Under the pieces are notes generated by a model. That model searched no databases, was not told where the DNA came from, and saw only the letters and a list, made by a program, of their open reading frames with translations. Shown here in pieces: positions 46,500 through 60,289 of a stretch of DNA of 64,000 nt (position 1 is its first letter; each line of letters starts with the position of its first letter). The DNA is from Sphagnum magellanicum (taxonomy: Eukaryota > Streptophyta > Sphagnopsida > Sphagnales > Sphagnaceae). The stretch spans positions 17,362,501 to 17,426,500 of the forward strand of contig CM038925.1 of the NCBI GenBank assembly GCA_021904315.1, in the 5' to 3' direction. The position numbers and the translations under genes were made by a program.

Positions 46500-49290
46500 T
46501 TTAGTCATCTAATCAATGGCCATTAAAATAAATTCATTGTTATTGTCCCTAACCACCAACTTGATTAACCCCATAAATTAAAGACCCCCCATTTCATAAA
46601 AGGTTCAAAAGATATCACAAGCCATAACGGTCTGGCCATTCTAGTGGAGTTCAAAAGCCCAAATCCTTGGCACATATATTTCACAATTTTGGCAAAGCTT
46701 GACTATCTTTTCTTGCATATTCAACCACCAATAACCGATAATTAACAGCTTATTCATAATAAGGTGCCATAATGGCCTCCAATAGGTCCTTCATTCATTT
46801 TTGTCAACATTTACTTATGTTAGATTTAAACATTAACATAATACTCCATCTAACCTTAATTTATACAAGATTTTGTCAAATAATGTGTAGGGTCAAGCCT
46901 TGATTATAACTTGCTTGTGTTCTTCTTTTGACATATCATCTTCAACTTTTATAGATATATTCAAAGATTTGGTTGCTCCAATCAGTGCCAACTAAGGATA
47001 AAGTAACATCTAGAAGGCGGTCTTCTACACCTAGTGTCGATTCCCCATAATTGATTGTGGATAGATGGTCAAGTACAAAGTGTACCCTTTTTGGCTTGTA
47101 CACAATGTTGAAGTCAAATTCATGTAATAATAATAGCCACTAGGTAATTTTACTAGTGGCCACTAGCTTGATTACCAAATGTAATAAGCCTTGATGGTCC
47201 ACATATAAAATAAAAAGGTTACCCAATAGATAACGATGAAATTTCTTCATTGCATAGATCACAACCAATGTTTCCTTTTGAATGGCGGTGTAATTTTTTT
47301 TTGTTCTTGTCATTAATCGATTGACATAATATATTAACTTATTAATGGTGTTGTTTGAATTTTGGACAAACATGATTCTAAGAGAAAATTTTAAAGCGTT
47401 AATATGTATGTGAAATTCTAGTTTCCAATGGGATGCAATGAAAAGTAGCAAATTTTCAAAGATGATTTCATCCATTCCAATGCTCTGGCACATGCATCTA
47501 TCCAAGTAAATACTTCACCCTTCTTGAAAATTTTGCACATAGGTGCCGCCTTACTAACAAAATTTTGAAATATTGATGATAGAATTGAACAACTCCTGAT
47601 AATCATTTGATTTTGTTACATTTGTTGGTTTTGGCATATTTAATGATGGCTATGACCTTCCTTGGGTCCACCAATAGACCATTTTAATACACTATATGAC
47701 CCAATAATATGCCAAATTTGACACAAAATGTGCATTTTTCCAAGTTAAAACTAATGCCATTTACATGACATTTGTGCACACATTTCCATAGATGATCCAA
47801 ATGCTCATCCTTCTTGCCAAAAACATTGAGGTTATCAACAAGGACTTGCATAAAATTGTTTAAATATTATCTAAATGTCTTAATCACCACCTTTTAGAAA
47901 GTGGATGATTACATAATCCAACTAACATTATAAGCATACGCTCCTTTTCATAGTATGAAAACAATTTTTTCCTTGCATTTTTATGCCATTTTGGCCTAGT
48001 TGTAGCCACTATACCCATCCATGAATGAGTACATGTCATGGCCAACAAAAATATCAAATATAGAATCTAAAAATTGGTAAGGAAAATGGATCCTTCTAGG
48101 ATTAACTTTCATTAATCTACACATATTGTTAGCTTGCCATTCTTTTTGGATATGATCATTAATGGCAATAGACATTGTGTAGTTTCTATTGGATGTATGA
48201 ATCTTGCGTCTGATAGCTTGTCCAAATACTTTCGTATTTTTAGAGCATACTTAGGGTCCGACGTTGGCCATAAATTCAATCTTGTGTTCAAAAAAATTCC
48301 TTGGAATCCCCTCAACTCCTTATAACTCCAAGCAAACACATCCTTATAACTTTATAGGAGTGCATAAACTCATTTAACAAAGTGTGATAGTAGTGTTATG
48401 TTGATCAACACCAACTTTGGGTCTTCAAAAATAAACAAATTCAACTTTGTTACTTGTTATTTTTCAATTAGGGTCCAACTAAATTTATTCCTAATCACAA
48501 TATCAATTATTTGATCAAGTATCAATGTCTTTCTTGGTTCATGATGGTAAAAATGCTCTAGACAATCCATCATTTCATCAACTTGCAACATTTCGCCAAA
48601 TACATTTGGTAAGAATGAAAGCTCTTTTGGAATCACCCCCTTATCAACCACAACTTTGGTACAATTTCATACAATTTTCTTTGGTCATTATTCAATGAAC
48701 CCTCTTCCCAATCATAGCCATCATCGAAGTGCTTAGGTTCCTACGATGGAGACAATTTCACTCTTTATTGAGAGTCATAATTCTTTTTTCAAAAGTAATA
48801 ATTTAGGTGGTGTTTCCCCAATCATGGTGAGCTTTCATTTGTTTCAACCATGGCCTTCACAATAACATTATAATGATTTATGTCCTTGTTCCATATTCAA
48901 GGCAATCACAAAAATCTTGTATGTGCAATCTACTAAGTTTATCTTCAAATGTTGAATTGAACCAATTGGTTACACCTTCCATAGTCAACCATACAAACCC
49001 CAAAAGGAGCTAGTTGAGGTTTCTTCAAACCCAACGTCTTCCAAAGTCCTTTTGAGGCAATGTTCATTCCAAAACCTCCATCTAGTAAGACATTTCTCAT
49101 TCCATATTTTTGAATTTGTATTTGAACAACTAACATGTTTTCATCAAAATCTTTTTCTTTTGTTGTGGTGACTTTACAAGCATTCATGATGCTTCCAAAC
49201 TTCATTTTGACCAAATGATTTTCCAATGGCCTCTTCATTTGAGGGAAAATTTGCAATAACTTTCTTAATTTCACTTAAATTTTCAAGTCC
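46500..49290 (-). mobile_element. Degenerate Ty3/gypsy retrotransposon B with mutated RT active site
   Basis: Read right to left. 49274-48945 is a protease-like region (NVLLDGGFGMNIASKGLWKT). 48339-48112 is the RT N-terminus (MFAWSYKELRGFQGIF, MIISKKNGKLTICVD). About 47850-47820 is the RT active-site region, reading MQVLVDNLNVFG. 47505-47140 is RNase H (NYTAIQKETLVVIYAMKKFH, LFILYVDHQGLLHLV). Near 46760-46680 is the integrase zinc region (VKLCQNCEIYVPR). The RT site has Asp-Asn where the xDD pair is required, so the enzyme would be dead even with the frame restored. It is distinct from element A (different protease type). Its right side is cut by the CACTA-like element starting at 49294. Confidence 0.85.
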
Positions 49291-49886
49291 ATACACTATT
49301 ACAAAAATAGGTGGTTTTCACCCTTTGAATTTGTGACTACAATGATTAAATTGCAAAGTTACTAATCTAAAATGACTAATACTATTATTTCTAGTCTCCC
49401 CCCCCAAAGTAAACACGTCTAATTTTACTAAGTTGACTAATATTTTGAGTGAAATCAAACATTACAAACTACATGTGGATGACAAGTGAATATTATAATG
49501 TGATTAATTTTAATCATGCCATCTATGACGTGACTTATTACATTGTTAACATGGTGTCATTACCTACTTTTATGTGACTAATCTTATTCATAGTTAAAGT
49601 TTGAAAGGGTTAGGAAAAGTTTTGATCGAGATTAAAAACTAAATTTCAATTTTCAACTTTTTGGTTTAGTGTTGTTAATGGATGGTTATAATATTGTGGC
49701 AATAATTTTGTTATAGTTCTAATGCTAAGGCTTAATGGTTGTTCAAAAATGTAGGGTATGTGGCAAGGTCAAAATCTCAATAATCAAACTTTATAGTGAT
49801 GTCCAGTTGGAGATGGGCAAATGAATATGGGAGGTAATAACATGTGTCATTGACCATGCACAATAAAATGTAAAATGCATATAATT

Positions 49887-50036
49887 TACTACAACAAAAG
49901 GTGTCCTTGTACGCCAATTTCACTGGATTTTGAGTGAATTCATTGGTTGTAATGAATGGGGATTAGTGAAAAAGCAATGAATTCACTAGTCTAGTGAACA
50001 GGGACTAGTGAATTGCACCCACATTTTGTAGTAGTG
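49887..50036. mobile_element. 150-bp CACTA-like MITE nested in the larger element
   Basis: The left end is TACTACAACAAAAGGTG. The right end in reverse is CACTACTACAAAATGTG. They match at most positions, and both sides are flanked by ATT (49884-49886 and 50037-50039). The interior repeats ATTCACTAG/CTAGTGAA in both directions and has no ORF. The first base of the left terminus has probably mutated from C to T. Confidence 0.8.
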
Positions 50037-51499
50037 ATTTGAAATTGTTATCGATATCAAAATGCAAAAAAAAATTCCATCAATTTGTAGGTACACACAC
50101 AATGATCATGCTAAGAAGGACAAGACAACTCCCTTTGATGGTTCCAATGCCCCATTCCCCACTCCACTAGAATTGGAATTATTTGTTGACAACTTGGCTA
50201 GCCAACTACATAGGTTCATTTCGAAACTATTTCCAAAGTCTATTGCAAAGGTTGAAGACTTCCATGAATCTAAATAGGGTCTAAGGAGGATTTGAAATAC
50301 CCCATTCATGACAATGGGAATTACAAAAGATTATTTGAGCCTTTCGCATATTGACAAAACCATTTCCATGTCAAGTTATATGATTTAATTTCTTGGTCCA
50401 TTAAGTTTTAAAACCATATCACATTCTTGAACATGTTAGGTAATATATTGGTGGCTTGCTTTGCATGCCTTGTATTGGATGTGGGATAGGAACCTCATTC
50501 AAAGGTGACAATATTCAAGGAGGAGGGAGAGTTTGTATATTTTCAAAGCATAGAGTTTTTTTCAAGTTGCATCATGGCACAATCATTTGTCTCCGATCTA
50601 GTGAGGTTTACCATGGTACATGAAGGAATATCATATACACCCAAATTGGGGCAACATCGACAACAAAGGCAAAACTGGCAACAAGTTCCAAAAGGCAAAT
50701 TAAAGTTTAATATTTCAAATGACATGCCTTTTAGACTTAAAGGGATGAGATCACACTTAATATCATACTGAATTGAATATTCCAATTTACATAAAGTGCA
50801 AAAAATGAAGTTTATTTTTAAATGCAACATTAAAGTATTTTGTTAAGGGTTTGGAGTTAACTAATTTGTTAGTTAGGGTAAGCTACCTACTGATTAGTTA
50901 TTGGTTAATTACCACTTACTTTTGATTTTGAACTTGAACTTGTTTTATCTTTTTTTTTTGTTTTATTTTTTAATTCATTTCTTGCTTGAACTTTTGTTTT
51001 GTTTCTTGAAAGCTTCAAACACCATAACCAAATTCAATTTTGTGTTGTTTTGAAGTGTGCATAATTTGAATTACTACTTTAATATTGAATGTTAATAGAT
51101 ATGATTGAGTAGATTTTGTTGATTAGAATAACACCAAATCTCATGAAACAAAAATCATAAGTTCAGTATTTACCATATTTTATATATTGTATTTTTTTCA
51201 TTTGTTATTGTGGTGCTTTATTCTTATGTTTGTGAATGTGAAATGTTAATGGGTTTTCCATCCTCAATATTTAATTCATAGAAGGCTATTGAATTGCCGC
51301 CCATTTTGAGTTGGATAATTTAGATTTGCATTTCACATGCATTGTTTCACAATTGTAACACAATGAACATTTTGCTTGAAACATAGGAAACAATAATGTA
51401 AAAACCATGTGTCCTGATATGGAATACATTTCTAAGAACAACAAAACCAATGTACACTTTGGGCTTACCAAACAATGAATTACAATAGACTAGGCACTA

Positions 51500-53196
51500 A
51501 TATGTTTTCAATATTAGACCACACTAGAAATTATTTTTAAAATAATGGGCCAACTTTAATGAACTAGATTTTTAAATATTTTAATTAAAATTTAATTTAA
51601 TTAATTAATGTATAATTATTATAAAATCATAATAGTTATTTTTTTCATACATTAGTTATACTAGACACATAATTTATAATTTAACTTATTTATTCATAAT
51701 TTTAATTTGTAGTATTTTAAAAATCCATTATGATTTAATGAATTATTTTATTTTTATAATAGTAAGAATTACATTGTAGTGTACTATAATATTTAATTAT
51801 GTATTTACAAATATATAATTGCTACTACGTCATAAAATTTTAGAATAATTTTACAAAGAATTTAAAATAATTCTAATAAATAAATTTACTGAAAATTTAA
51901 AATAATTTTAATAACTAATTTTACTTATTGATAATTTCAAATGAATAAATAATATTGCAACATAAATTTTCACATTAATTAAAATGATAGTTCTCAATCA
52001 TAAAAAGTAACTATTTTATTTGCCACACTTATGTTTTAATAATAATAATAAAATTTCGTATCATAATTGAAAAGATATGTCCTATAATTAAGAATTTATT
52101 TCAAGAATTTATGATAATCTTCAACTAATGAGAAAAGTTGATGTAATCACTCTATTTAAAAACAAAGATAAACTAAATAATTGTATGTAATATTCATTAT
52201 TTACTTATTTATAATAATTATTTAATATAAAAACATAAATTTTTATTAATAATAATAATTCTGTAGTGACATAAAATCATTGTAAAATCATTGTAATTAC
52301 TTAATTTATTTGTAAGTTAGAATTATAGTATTTGCATAATCAATTTATAGTTAAGATTTCTAATTATTATATATAATCTATAATTTATAAATTTATTTTT
52401 TAATTAAGTCTCTATAATAATCATAATTTAGTAATTAATGTTATGAACATAACTAAATTAATGGATTCTAGTATAATAAATTGTAATATTTATTTCTTGT
52501 AATTACTTGTCAATAATATATCAAATTTATAAATGATTATATTTATTAATTATAAATTACACTAATTATATCATCTATATCCTTACAATAAAATAATCAA
52601 TCGCTCTTATGAATGTTACATTACTTTAAAATCATTGTAATTATTTTAGATAAAAATTATTTATAGTAATTTCATGATTATTTTCTAATTAAACTTAATT
52701 ATTTTCAATCTGTAATTTAGAACTTTAAATCTGAATTTAAAATTTGGAAAAATTATAGTGTAGTTAAAATAATTATTGCAATGAATATAATCGCAGAAAT
52801 TATTATACAATATTTTTTTTAAAATTTGTAATTATTTTTTATGTTAAATAATTTAATAATAATAATAAAGTATTTAGAAATATTAATGTATGTCTACTAT
52901 TTTCTTTTATTTATAGTTATTAATTACCAATAAAAAAAATTACTTGACCGATAACAATTTTTACAATAATGAATGTAATTATATAGTAACTACATTAATT
53001 AATTAAATTTCTCTTTTAAAATAAATAATTTGTGTAGGAATTTATTTTTAAATATCAATTAGTAGTTCATTTTTTAAATTTGAAAATAAATAATTATAAT
53101 ATCTATTTTAGAATAATAATTAAATTATTTTTACATTAATTATATTACCTATAATTCGACCAAATTTTTAAAAGTGATGATTTGTAAAAATTGTTT
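51500..53196. repeat. Extremely AT-rich interior of the CACTA-like element
   Basis: Almost pure A/T with AATAATAAT and TAATTAATT words, and stops in every frame. No genes and no clear period. Confidence 0.7.
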
Positions 53197-53552
53197 CAAT
53201 TATTTATGTATTTATTAAATTATATATTGACAAGTTGTGAGTAACTAGATAGCTAGTTAGTTATATATTAAGAAGTTATTAGTTATTTAAATAGTTGAAA
53301 ATGAATACCTAATATCTGTATTTTATATTTCATATTTTAGATATATGTTAAATTTAATCATTATTAATTAATTTTTTCAATTATTTATGTATTTATTAAA
53401 TTATATATTGACAAGTTGTGAGTAACTAGATAGCTAGTTAGTTATATATTAAGAAGTTATTAGTTATTTAAATAGTTGAAAATGAATACCTAATATCTGT
53501 ATTTTATATTTCATATTTTAGATATATGTTAAATTTAATCATTATTAATTAA
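53197..53552 (+). repeat. Near-perfect 181-bp tandem duplication
   Basis: The block starting CAATTATTTATGTATTTATT and containing GACAAGTTGTGAGTAACTAG and TACCTAATATCTGTATTTTA recurs exactly 181 bases later with no differences I can see until the last bases. The identity indicates a duplication much younger than the surrounding sequence, or a recent assembly duplication. Confidence 0.93.
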
Positions 53553-53829
53553 ATGATTATTTAATTATCTAATGAACCATGTATTTGAATTGTTTAGAAA
53601 TTTTAAAACTAAAAAAAAAAATGAATAAAGTTTTAAAGTTGCAACGTAGTTTGTGAGGAAGTTGTAACTTGAAAATTTATCCCATATTATTTGTTCTCCA
53701 TTCCTAGTTTGAACATTATATAAACGAAGGGTGTGGTTATCCAATTACACATTAAAAATGTGTGCACATGGGATGAACCATTCAAAAGGCTTAACCCAAA
53801 ACCAAAAAAAAATTATGCACAATTTTAAA

Positions 53830-54030
53830 TTACCTACCTCCCCAACCTACTTATATACCTAGTTAAGTAGGTGCCTAGTTTGATCACCTAAGTTTACCAA
53901 TGTACCTACTTATATGAATAGGTATGTATCTTAGAAAGATAAGACCTACCTACCTATTTTTTAACCTAAGAAAGTAAGTAGGTATTTAGCTTAAATTTGT
54001 TGGCCCCTACTTATGTACCTATTTAAATAC
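53830..54030. repeat. TAGGTA/TACCTA-rich foldback region
   Basis: TACCTACTTATAT, TAAGTAGGTGCCTAG, ACCTACCTACCTA and AAGTAAGTAGGTA occur many times in both orientations over 200 bases, so the strand can fold back on itself. Similar TAGGTAGG words occur at 16605-16632 and 3630-3655. Confidence 0.7.
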
Positions 54031-54461
54031 CTACCAACTTAATATTTGTATTTTGTATTAAATTTAGTTTAAAATGCCACATGGCATATTTACATTGGGC
54101 TAGATGTCATAATATAAATCATCAAAGCATGTGAATTGAACGTCTTAGATTATTTCAAAATAATAATCATTATTATTTTAATAATTAAATATTGGATCAC
54201 ATGGCAACACATCATTTGCCTTCAATAGTGACCAAAATAGTCACAATTTGGTCACATGTAGCAATACATATACAATGGAATCAAAGGATGAACTTGTATT
54301 TGTTGACGTTTTATTTCATCCAATACCCCTTGTCATTTATGACGAATATCATATGTGACTTGTCCAAGGCGACTAAGGAGATTTTAGTTGCAAATGTCGC
54401 TTGTGACTAAAATTTAGTTGAAAAGACTAATAAAAAATATGTGTTTTTTCTTCTAATGATA

Positions 54462-55985
54462 ATGAGATAATCTTAAGTATTTATTTACAAGGAATGAAAG
54501 AATGGGGAGGCTACTTGGGTTCAAAATGGATGGTGTAAAATAAAGTTTATACCTTCAACTCCAAGCAAAGGGGGGGAGGGAGGGCCTTTTAGAAATGGCA
54601 TGGACTACATTTCAAAAGAAAACCCACCAAGTTCCAACAAGTGTGTAATGAACTCAACAATTTCACACACCTAATTTGAACAAATTGTTTTTACACAAGC
54701 TTCAAACTCTACCTTGGAATCTAATCAATGGGGAAAAAACTTGTACAATGTTGAGAGTTAATGAGTCCATGAATTTAAGGTTTAGATTTAGGGTTTACAA
54801 TTTAAGATTTACTATTCCTACAAGTCTTTTTTATAGATTACATTTTTCCCAAAACCCTAAACTTTTTGCTCGTGTATAGAATCTAATGAGAAACTTGGGA
54901 GTGTTTGTCCTTATTTTATAGGAACAAGGAACAATGTTGATATGAAAAACTTTGGTGGTTTTCACTGTGACTTCAAAGGAAGGTGAGCTACACTATTATA
55001 GCCATTTTGACAAGCATTTTAAAAACTTGTAATGGTGCAAGTCCAAAAAAGGACCATTTTATCATTATAATTGGCCCATAAGTCATCCAAATACTTCATC
55101 CAAAAAATGAAATTTACATCCAAATGATTCATCCATATTTTTCATCCATCATCCATCCATCATTCATCCCCCATTCCATCCAATCATAATTTTTTTGGGA
55201 AAATTTTCCATCTTTATCCAAACAATGATTTGATCCATCACAATTTGGATTAAATTCATCCAATTCTTAATTCTATCCTCTAATTTCTAGGCTTAAAGCT
55301 CATGCAATTGCATTCCTCCTATTGAAAATAAATCCAATTTTGTGGCAAACATCATTGTTGAGGGTTTTTTCTATTATTCTTAAATTTAGGATTTTTTATA
55401 TTTAAGCTTCCTAATTATGGTTTAGATTTTATCAACAGGTTACTTCAAATCAATAATTCAAATATAATTATTTTCTCCCAAATGCAAAATCAAAACTAAA
55501 TTTTATCTTACATAAAAAATTGGAAAAAATAAAGATATCAAAGTTTTAAATACAAAAGACCAAAAAAATACAAACAAGAAATGATCTTACAAATTAAAGG
55601 AAAAAGAAGTTCCAATAAATTCAAATTTTTTCCAAGAAGTTCCAAAAAGATCTCTATGTCAATACTAACATCCTTGTATTTGTACCAAACATAAAATTGT
55701 TTTAAATTAATAGTTGCTAATTGATAAAACTTAAATTTAAACTATAACAACTACTAATAAGACGTTTAAACTAATTTGTTATTATCAACAACCAGTTATT
55801 GTACAAGCCAATTACTAGTTAATTTAACCCACTAGTTACCCTAACACATGTTACATGTTATTGGTTATTCAATAGACCAGTTCATCGATAGTTCTATTAC
55901 ATAGTAATAATTGCACATTGTCTCAACATTATATTGCCTCACTAGTTACCAATTAGTAACAACTGGTTAGTATATACACACTTCA
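54462..55985. other. Between transposons, nothing recognised
   Basis: No domain found. A CATCCATC-rich stretch (about 55130-55190) is a degenerate simple repeat. This may include the 5' remainder of gypsy element B, separated by the CACTA-like insertion. Confidence 0.4.
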
Positions 55986-56049
55986 AAAATCGGGTTCACA
56001 ATCATATCCTTCTCTTTGTCAAATATTCCACAGTGGAAATCATAACATA

Positions 56050-58010
56050 TTAAGACTTATGGTCTTTTGGTTTGGACACCTAACATCTTGGTAAAAAGTA
56101 TGGTTCTCATTGTACCTATTCCTTGTATGGTAACAATGTTGGTTCCCCAATCATGGGATACTTTTGCATCTCTCAACCATGAACATCCTAGCAACATTGA
56201 GTAACAAAAATCTAGAACATTATTGTTGATGATAGTAAATGTGACTATGTAGGGAATACCATGAACAAATATTTTCAAATCCCTAATAAGACCAAGTGGT
56301 TTGGCTATGGGTTGATTTGCCATTCGTAGATTATAAGGTGATCAATTAGGCTTTGACATACCTAATTGTATTCATAGGTTTTCAGTAATGAAACTAATTC
56401 TAGAACCTCCATCAATAAGCACATCATCATTGAAGTTCTTACCAACTTCAACCACTGCCATCTAATGATCAATGGCAATTGTTGCACATGCAAGTTCAGG
56501 ATGAACAAGTTCAAGTTGCATTGGTTGAACAAACTTAACTAGTTTGAAGATGTATTATTTGATGTTTGGTACAATCTTTAAAAGTTGCCCCAAGTTGATC
56601 ACATACTTGGTTTCCAAAACTTGAATGTTGATGTCTTTCAAAATGTCTTCCAAAATATTCTTTGGTTTAATTGCTTATGTAGTTAAATGAATAGGTTGCT
56701 TACTAATAACCGGTTGACTTACAAATTTTAATAAACCAACCCAATTTGAATGAAGTGGTTTGTTTGAATTGATCGATGCTTGTGATGTTGAATCACTCTT
56801 GTAATTCTCTAATAGTATGAACAAAAGAATCACACATATATTTTTCAATCTACTAATCAGTTATTGTTTTTGCCTTCATCGGTTCACGTTTTTTGAGCAC
56901 ATGTTGCTCTTACACTTGACTACGTGTGGTGATAACGACAATTACATTAACTTGGACATTATCATGCTTAGAAACTTTTGGAACTACAATGGTAGTAGTG
57001 TTTGTCTTAGAATGAAACATGTTCTGGACTTCTGTCTTTCTAGGACAATTTAGTGCATGTTGTTCATAACTAGAACAAATAATGCATGGATATCTCAAGG
57101 GTACTATAGTTGGTATAACATGTGTGTAGTTAATTCAATTACATGTTCAACAATTTTGGTGGGTACAACATGTACTATAGCTTCTTCCCTTTTTTTGTTA
57201 CGATAGATTTCCTTGGCATGACTTGTTATTCCATTGTTTGAACATGTTAACGGCTATTTAACTATAGTGTAGTTGACTAATGGTTGTGCAATTGGTTTGG
57301 ATTCCGGTTGGGTTGACAAAGCAATGTAATTTGCTATGACTAGTCCACTTTCTTCACAAATTACTATAGCTTCCTTATGCTTAATAAGGGTATCCCTTAT
57401 CATTTTATTTTTTTGCCAATCTCAAGTATGGTTGCAAGCCTACTCTATAAATCATGATAAATTAAACATCAATAGCCTTGATTTGCAAATAGTTAATGAG
57501 TTTCAACAAACATTCATATTAGACTTCTACTTGTTCACCAGCTTATTGTTGTAGGTTTTTGAATCGCATATAAATGTCTTCATCATTGTTTAGGGAACAA
57601 AAAAATTTACAAAACTTTTGTTCCAACTCCTTGAATGTGCAATTGGGATGATCTTGTATAAAATTCTCACCCCATTATGAAATGTTATCTTTCTTGAAAA
57701 CTCTAATGTAAACATCGTGATTAATATCCTTCACATATGTTGGATACTAAAGTTTTTGGTATGGTAGTTTATTGGTTGGTTTAGATCGAATTGCAACTAG
57801 TGGATACCATGGTGGTAGGAACATTCTTGGATTAGGTGTTGGCCATTTGTAAAGTTCAGCATGTGGATTAGGTGGCGGTCCTCCAAGCGGGTTTCGATTA
57901 GGTGATCCTCCATTAGGTGAATTTCCAGGCAAATTTTCACATGGTTGTGGATGTGTGTTAGCTTTCTTGGTTGCTAAGGTGGCATACCATTACCATAGAT
58001 AGGTAATCCA
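56050..58010 (-). mobile_element. Degenerate Ty3/gypsy retrotransposon C (gag-protease)
   Basis: Read right to left. 57932-57747 is a proline-rich gag region (GNSPNGGSPNRNPLGGPPPN, ending TNKLPYQKL). About 57740-57490 continues as a retrotransposon-gag domain (YPTYVKDINHDVYIRVFKK, NFIQDHPNCTFKELEQKFCK) with several stops. 57098-56910 is a zinc-knuckle region (PCIICSSYEQHALNCPRKTE) in which the usual C-x2-C-x4-H-x4-C spacing is broken by Gln at the His position. 56323-56057 is protease (SMLLGCSWLRDAKVSHDWG). The RT and later domains are missing on the left. The protease and its flank closely match element A, so both belong to one family. Confidence 0.82.
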
Positions 58011-60285
58011 GTGGCAACATGAAAATTGACAAGTAAAAATGCTACTATTGTCTATTGAACATATATTCCTTTTGAAACTAAAACCAATTGTCCTAATCTA
58101 GAAATTAGAACTTTGACAAGATACTAAGTCTATTCTAGTTGTTCAATAGGTGGCATAGTTTTTTATTGATTAGTATTGGATGTATATTTTTGCTTCCTTC
58201 CAAAAATAACAAATCAAGTCCTTTGATCCCAGAATAGTGCATTGGATACATATTAATAACCATAAGTACAAAAGATGGTGTTGTGTTATACCACATTGGA
58301 TATGGTGGATAAGGTACAACTCTAGGTTGTTTGCTATTAATGGTGTAACAAGTTTGCCAACCTAGCTATTGACTAATCAGTGTGGGGTTAATAGCCAAAC
58401 CTGATTGTGTTCGAAGTTGTTGCATAGGTACGCCAACATGTATTATTTGTGTGCTTGGTATAACATGTTTTAGAAAAGTTATGAGTTATTCTCTCATTAA
58501 TCGCTTCAATTAATCATTCACAAAGGGACAATCTTTAAATTCATATCCAACCTGTTGACAATATGCATGTTCATGTAGTTTCAACAATGGGTTGAACGTT
58601 TATAACTAATATACTTTGTTGAACAAGTGGTTGTGCAACGATTCCCACAACAAGTACACTCGGCCAAACAATTTAGGTAAGCGGTTGTGTTTGTTAGACA
58701 ACAACAAATACTACAACTACTTCCACTGATTTTACATGTGATTGAAAAGTAGATCAATGTGAAGGTCTTTGCTCCAAGTTGTGTAGCTATTCCAACTGGT
58801 TTTAAAGTTGTGTTCCAACAATAAATCTATTGTGGTTGGATTCAAAGCATGAATTGGTTCAAAAATATAGTACCCAGTAACCAATGCTAATTAAGATGGT
58901 ATAGTAGCTCTAAAAATGTAGTAGCCATGTGTTGCAAACTGCCAGCTCTATCTTGTAGACCCTTCATCAACATTTTGATCAAGTGTTGTGTGTTGGCTAG
59001 TCAGTTATGTGTTCAACCTCTGCTATCAAGGAATGACTACTAGGGTGTCAAAAAGTGACCAATTGAAGGTACTTATGGTTCCCTCCCTTCCTTTTTGTTC
59101 TGCTCATATCTAATGAAAAGGTATGTGTATCATAGCCATCTATTGAGATTCAATGTTGGGAACATCAACTAGTTAAATTCCATCAACATGAAAATGTTGT
59201 TGTTCTTATAACTGAACTACCTCAAGCACAAATTGTTGTGCTTCTAATTCTAGTTGCCTTCTAAAGCCCCTTATGACTATTCTTGACATCTCTCATTGAT
59301 TTGAAACAATTGCTAATTCACAAATTTCTTTAATCAATAGGTTGCTCCACAATTCAAAAACAATTATGTAAGTCTCAAAAAAAAATCTCTAAACTAACAT
59401 GTCAATACACAAAAAATCCCAAAAAAAAAAAACAAAAAACTAGCACAAATTCAAATTGAAGTTTAAGAAACAAAATAATTCTTGTTCAAACCAAAGATTG
59501 GAAATGTGATTGTTCATAATTTTGGTTGACTACACGATAGCCAAATGTTTAGGGTGTTTTTTATTCCTTCAAAATAAAACAAAATTTGTTTTCTTACTTT
59601 GGAAATTTTAATTTGCTTATAAACATCAACAAGTTTGTTCCACTTTAAATTTGAAATAAAAAAAAACAAAAACAAAAACATAATTAGAACATGAAAATGT
59701 TTATTTACAAAGGTAGAAATCAACAAATGTATCCAAAAATTAGATTACAATGAAAAAACATCAAAATAAAAATTGGATTGTTCTTCATTCTCAAATCTTA
59801 CTACTTATATCCTAACATAATCTTGTTTAAAATCAAATAATCAGTAGTTGGTACAACTATCAAAGATTTCAAAAATAAACTAAAGTAGCTACTAGTCATA
59901 GGTTAATCCCATACATGTTTTCTCAATAACCAGTTATGTTAATAGACATGTTACTAGTTATTTAAATAAAACGGTTAATTAACAAATATACTACATGTTG
60001 ATTTAACAAATCAATTACCTGTTACTTAATAACAATTCAATAGGTTTTCAAAATGATAATGCTCGACCGATTACTAGTTGGTAACAATCAAATACTATAT
60101 ACATAAAGTAAAAATTTGGGTTAATATTCATGGATTGCAAACACCAACCATAGAAAAAAAAAATTAACCAATGTGTATCGGATAGGATTATAATCCTATA
60201 CAAGGATTACAACTATAGGAATGAAAAGGACCATGCTGAAGTTGCATAAAGAGGTGACTTTGTTTTGTGAAGAAGGGATGACATT
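58011..60285. other. Probable untranslated or decayed gag upstream part of element C; no gene
   Basis: No open frame with recognisable domain on either strand. Low-complexity A runs occur at about 59390-59440 and 59650-59690. Confidence 0.4.
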
Positions 60286-60289
60286 TGTA

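Larger units (their letters stand above)
49294..54458. mobile_element. ~5.2-kb CACTA-like DNA element, non-autonomous, ATA target duplication
   Basis: The left end is CACTATTACAAAAATAGG. The right end read in reverse is CATTAGAAGAAAAAACAC. Both are flanked by ATA (49291-49293 and 54459-54461). CACTA (En/Spm-like) transposons have CACTA-type ends and 3-base target duplications. Both subterminal regions carry many GACTAA words (49310-49580 and 54360-54440), as expected for transposase-binding repeats. The interior has no transposase. It holds a nested MITE (49887), two short ORFs (50062-50277, 50505-50771) of unknown origin that may be captured host sequence, and ~2 kb of extremely AT-rich DNA (51500-53600). 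The ends are imperfect, so the pairing is a strong inference rather than proof. Confidence 0.66.
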
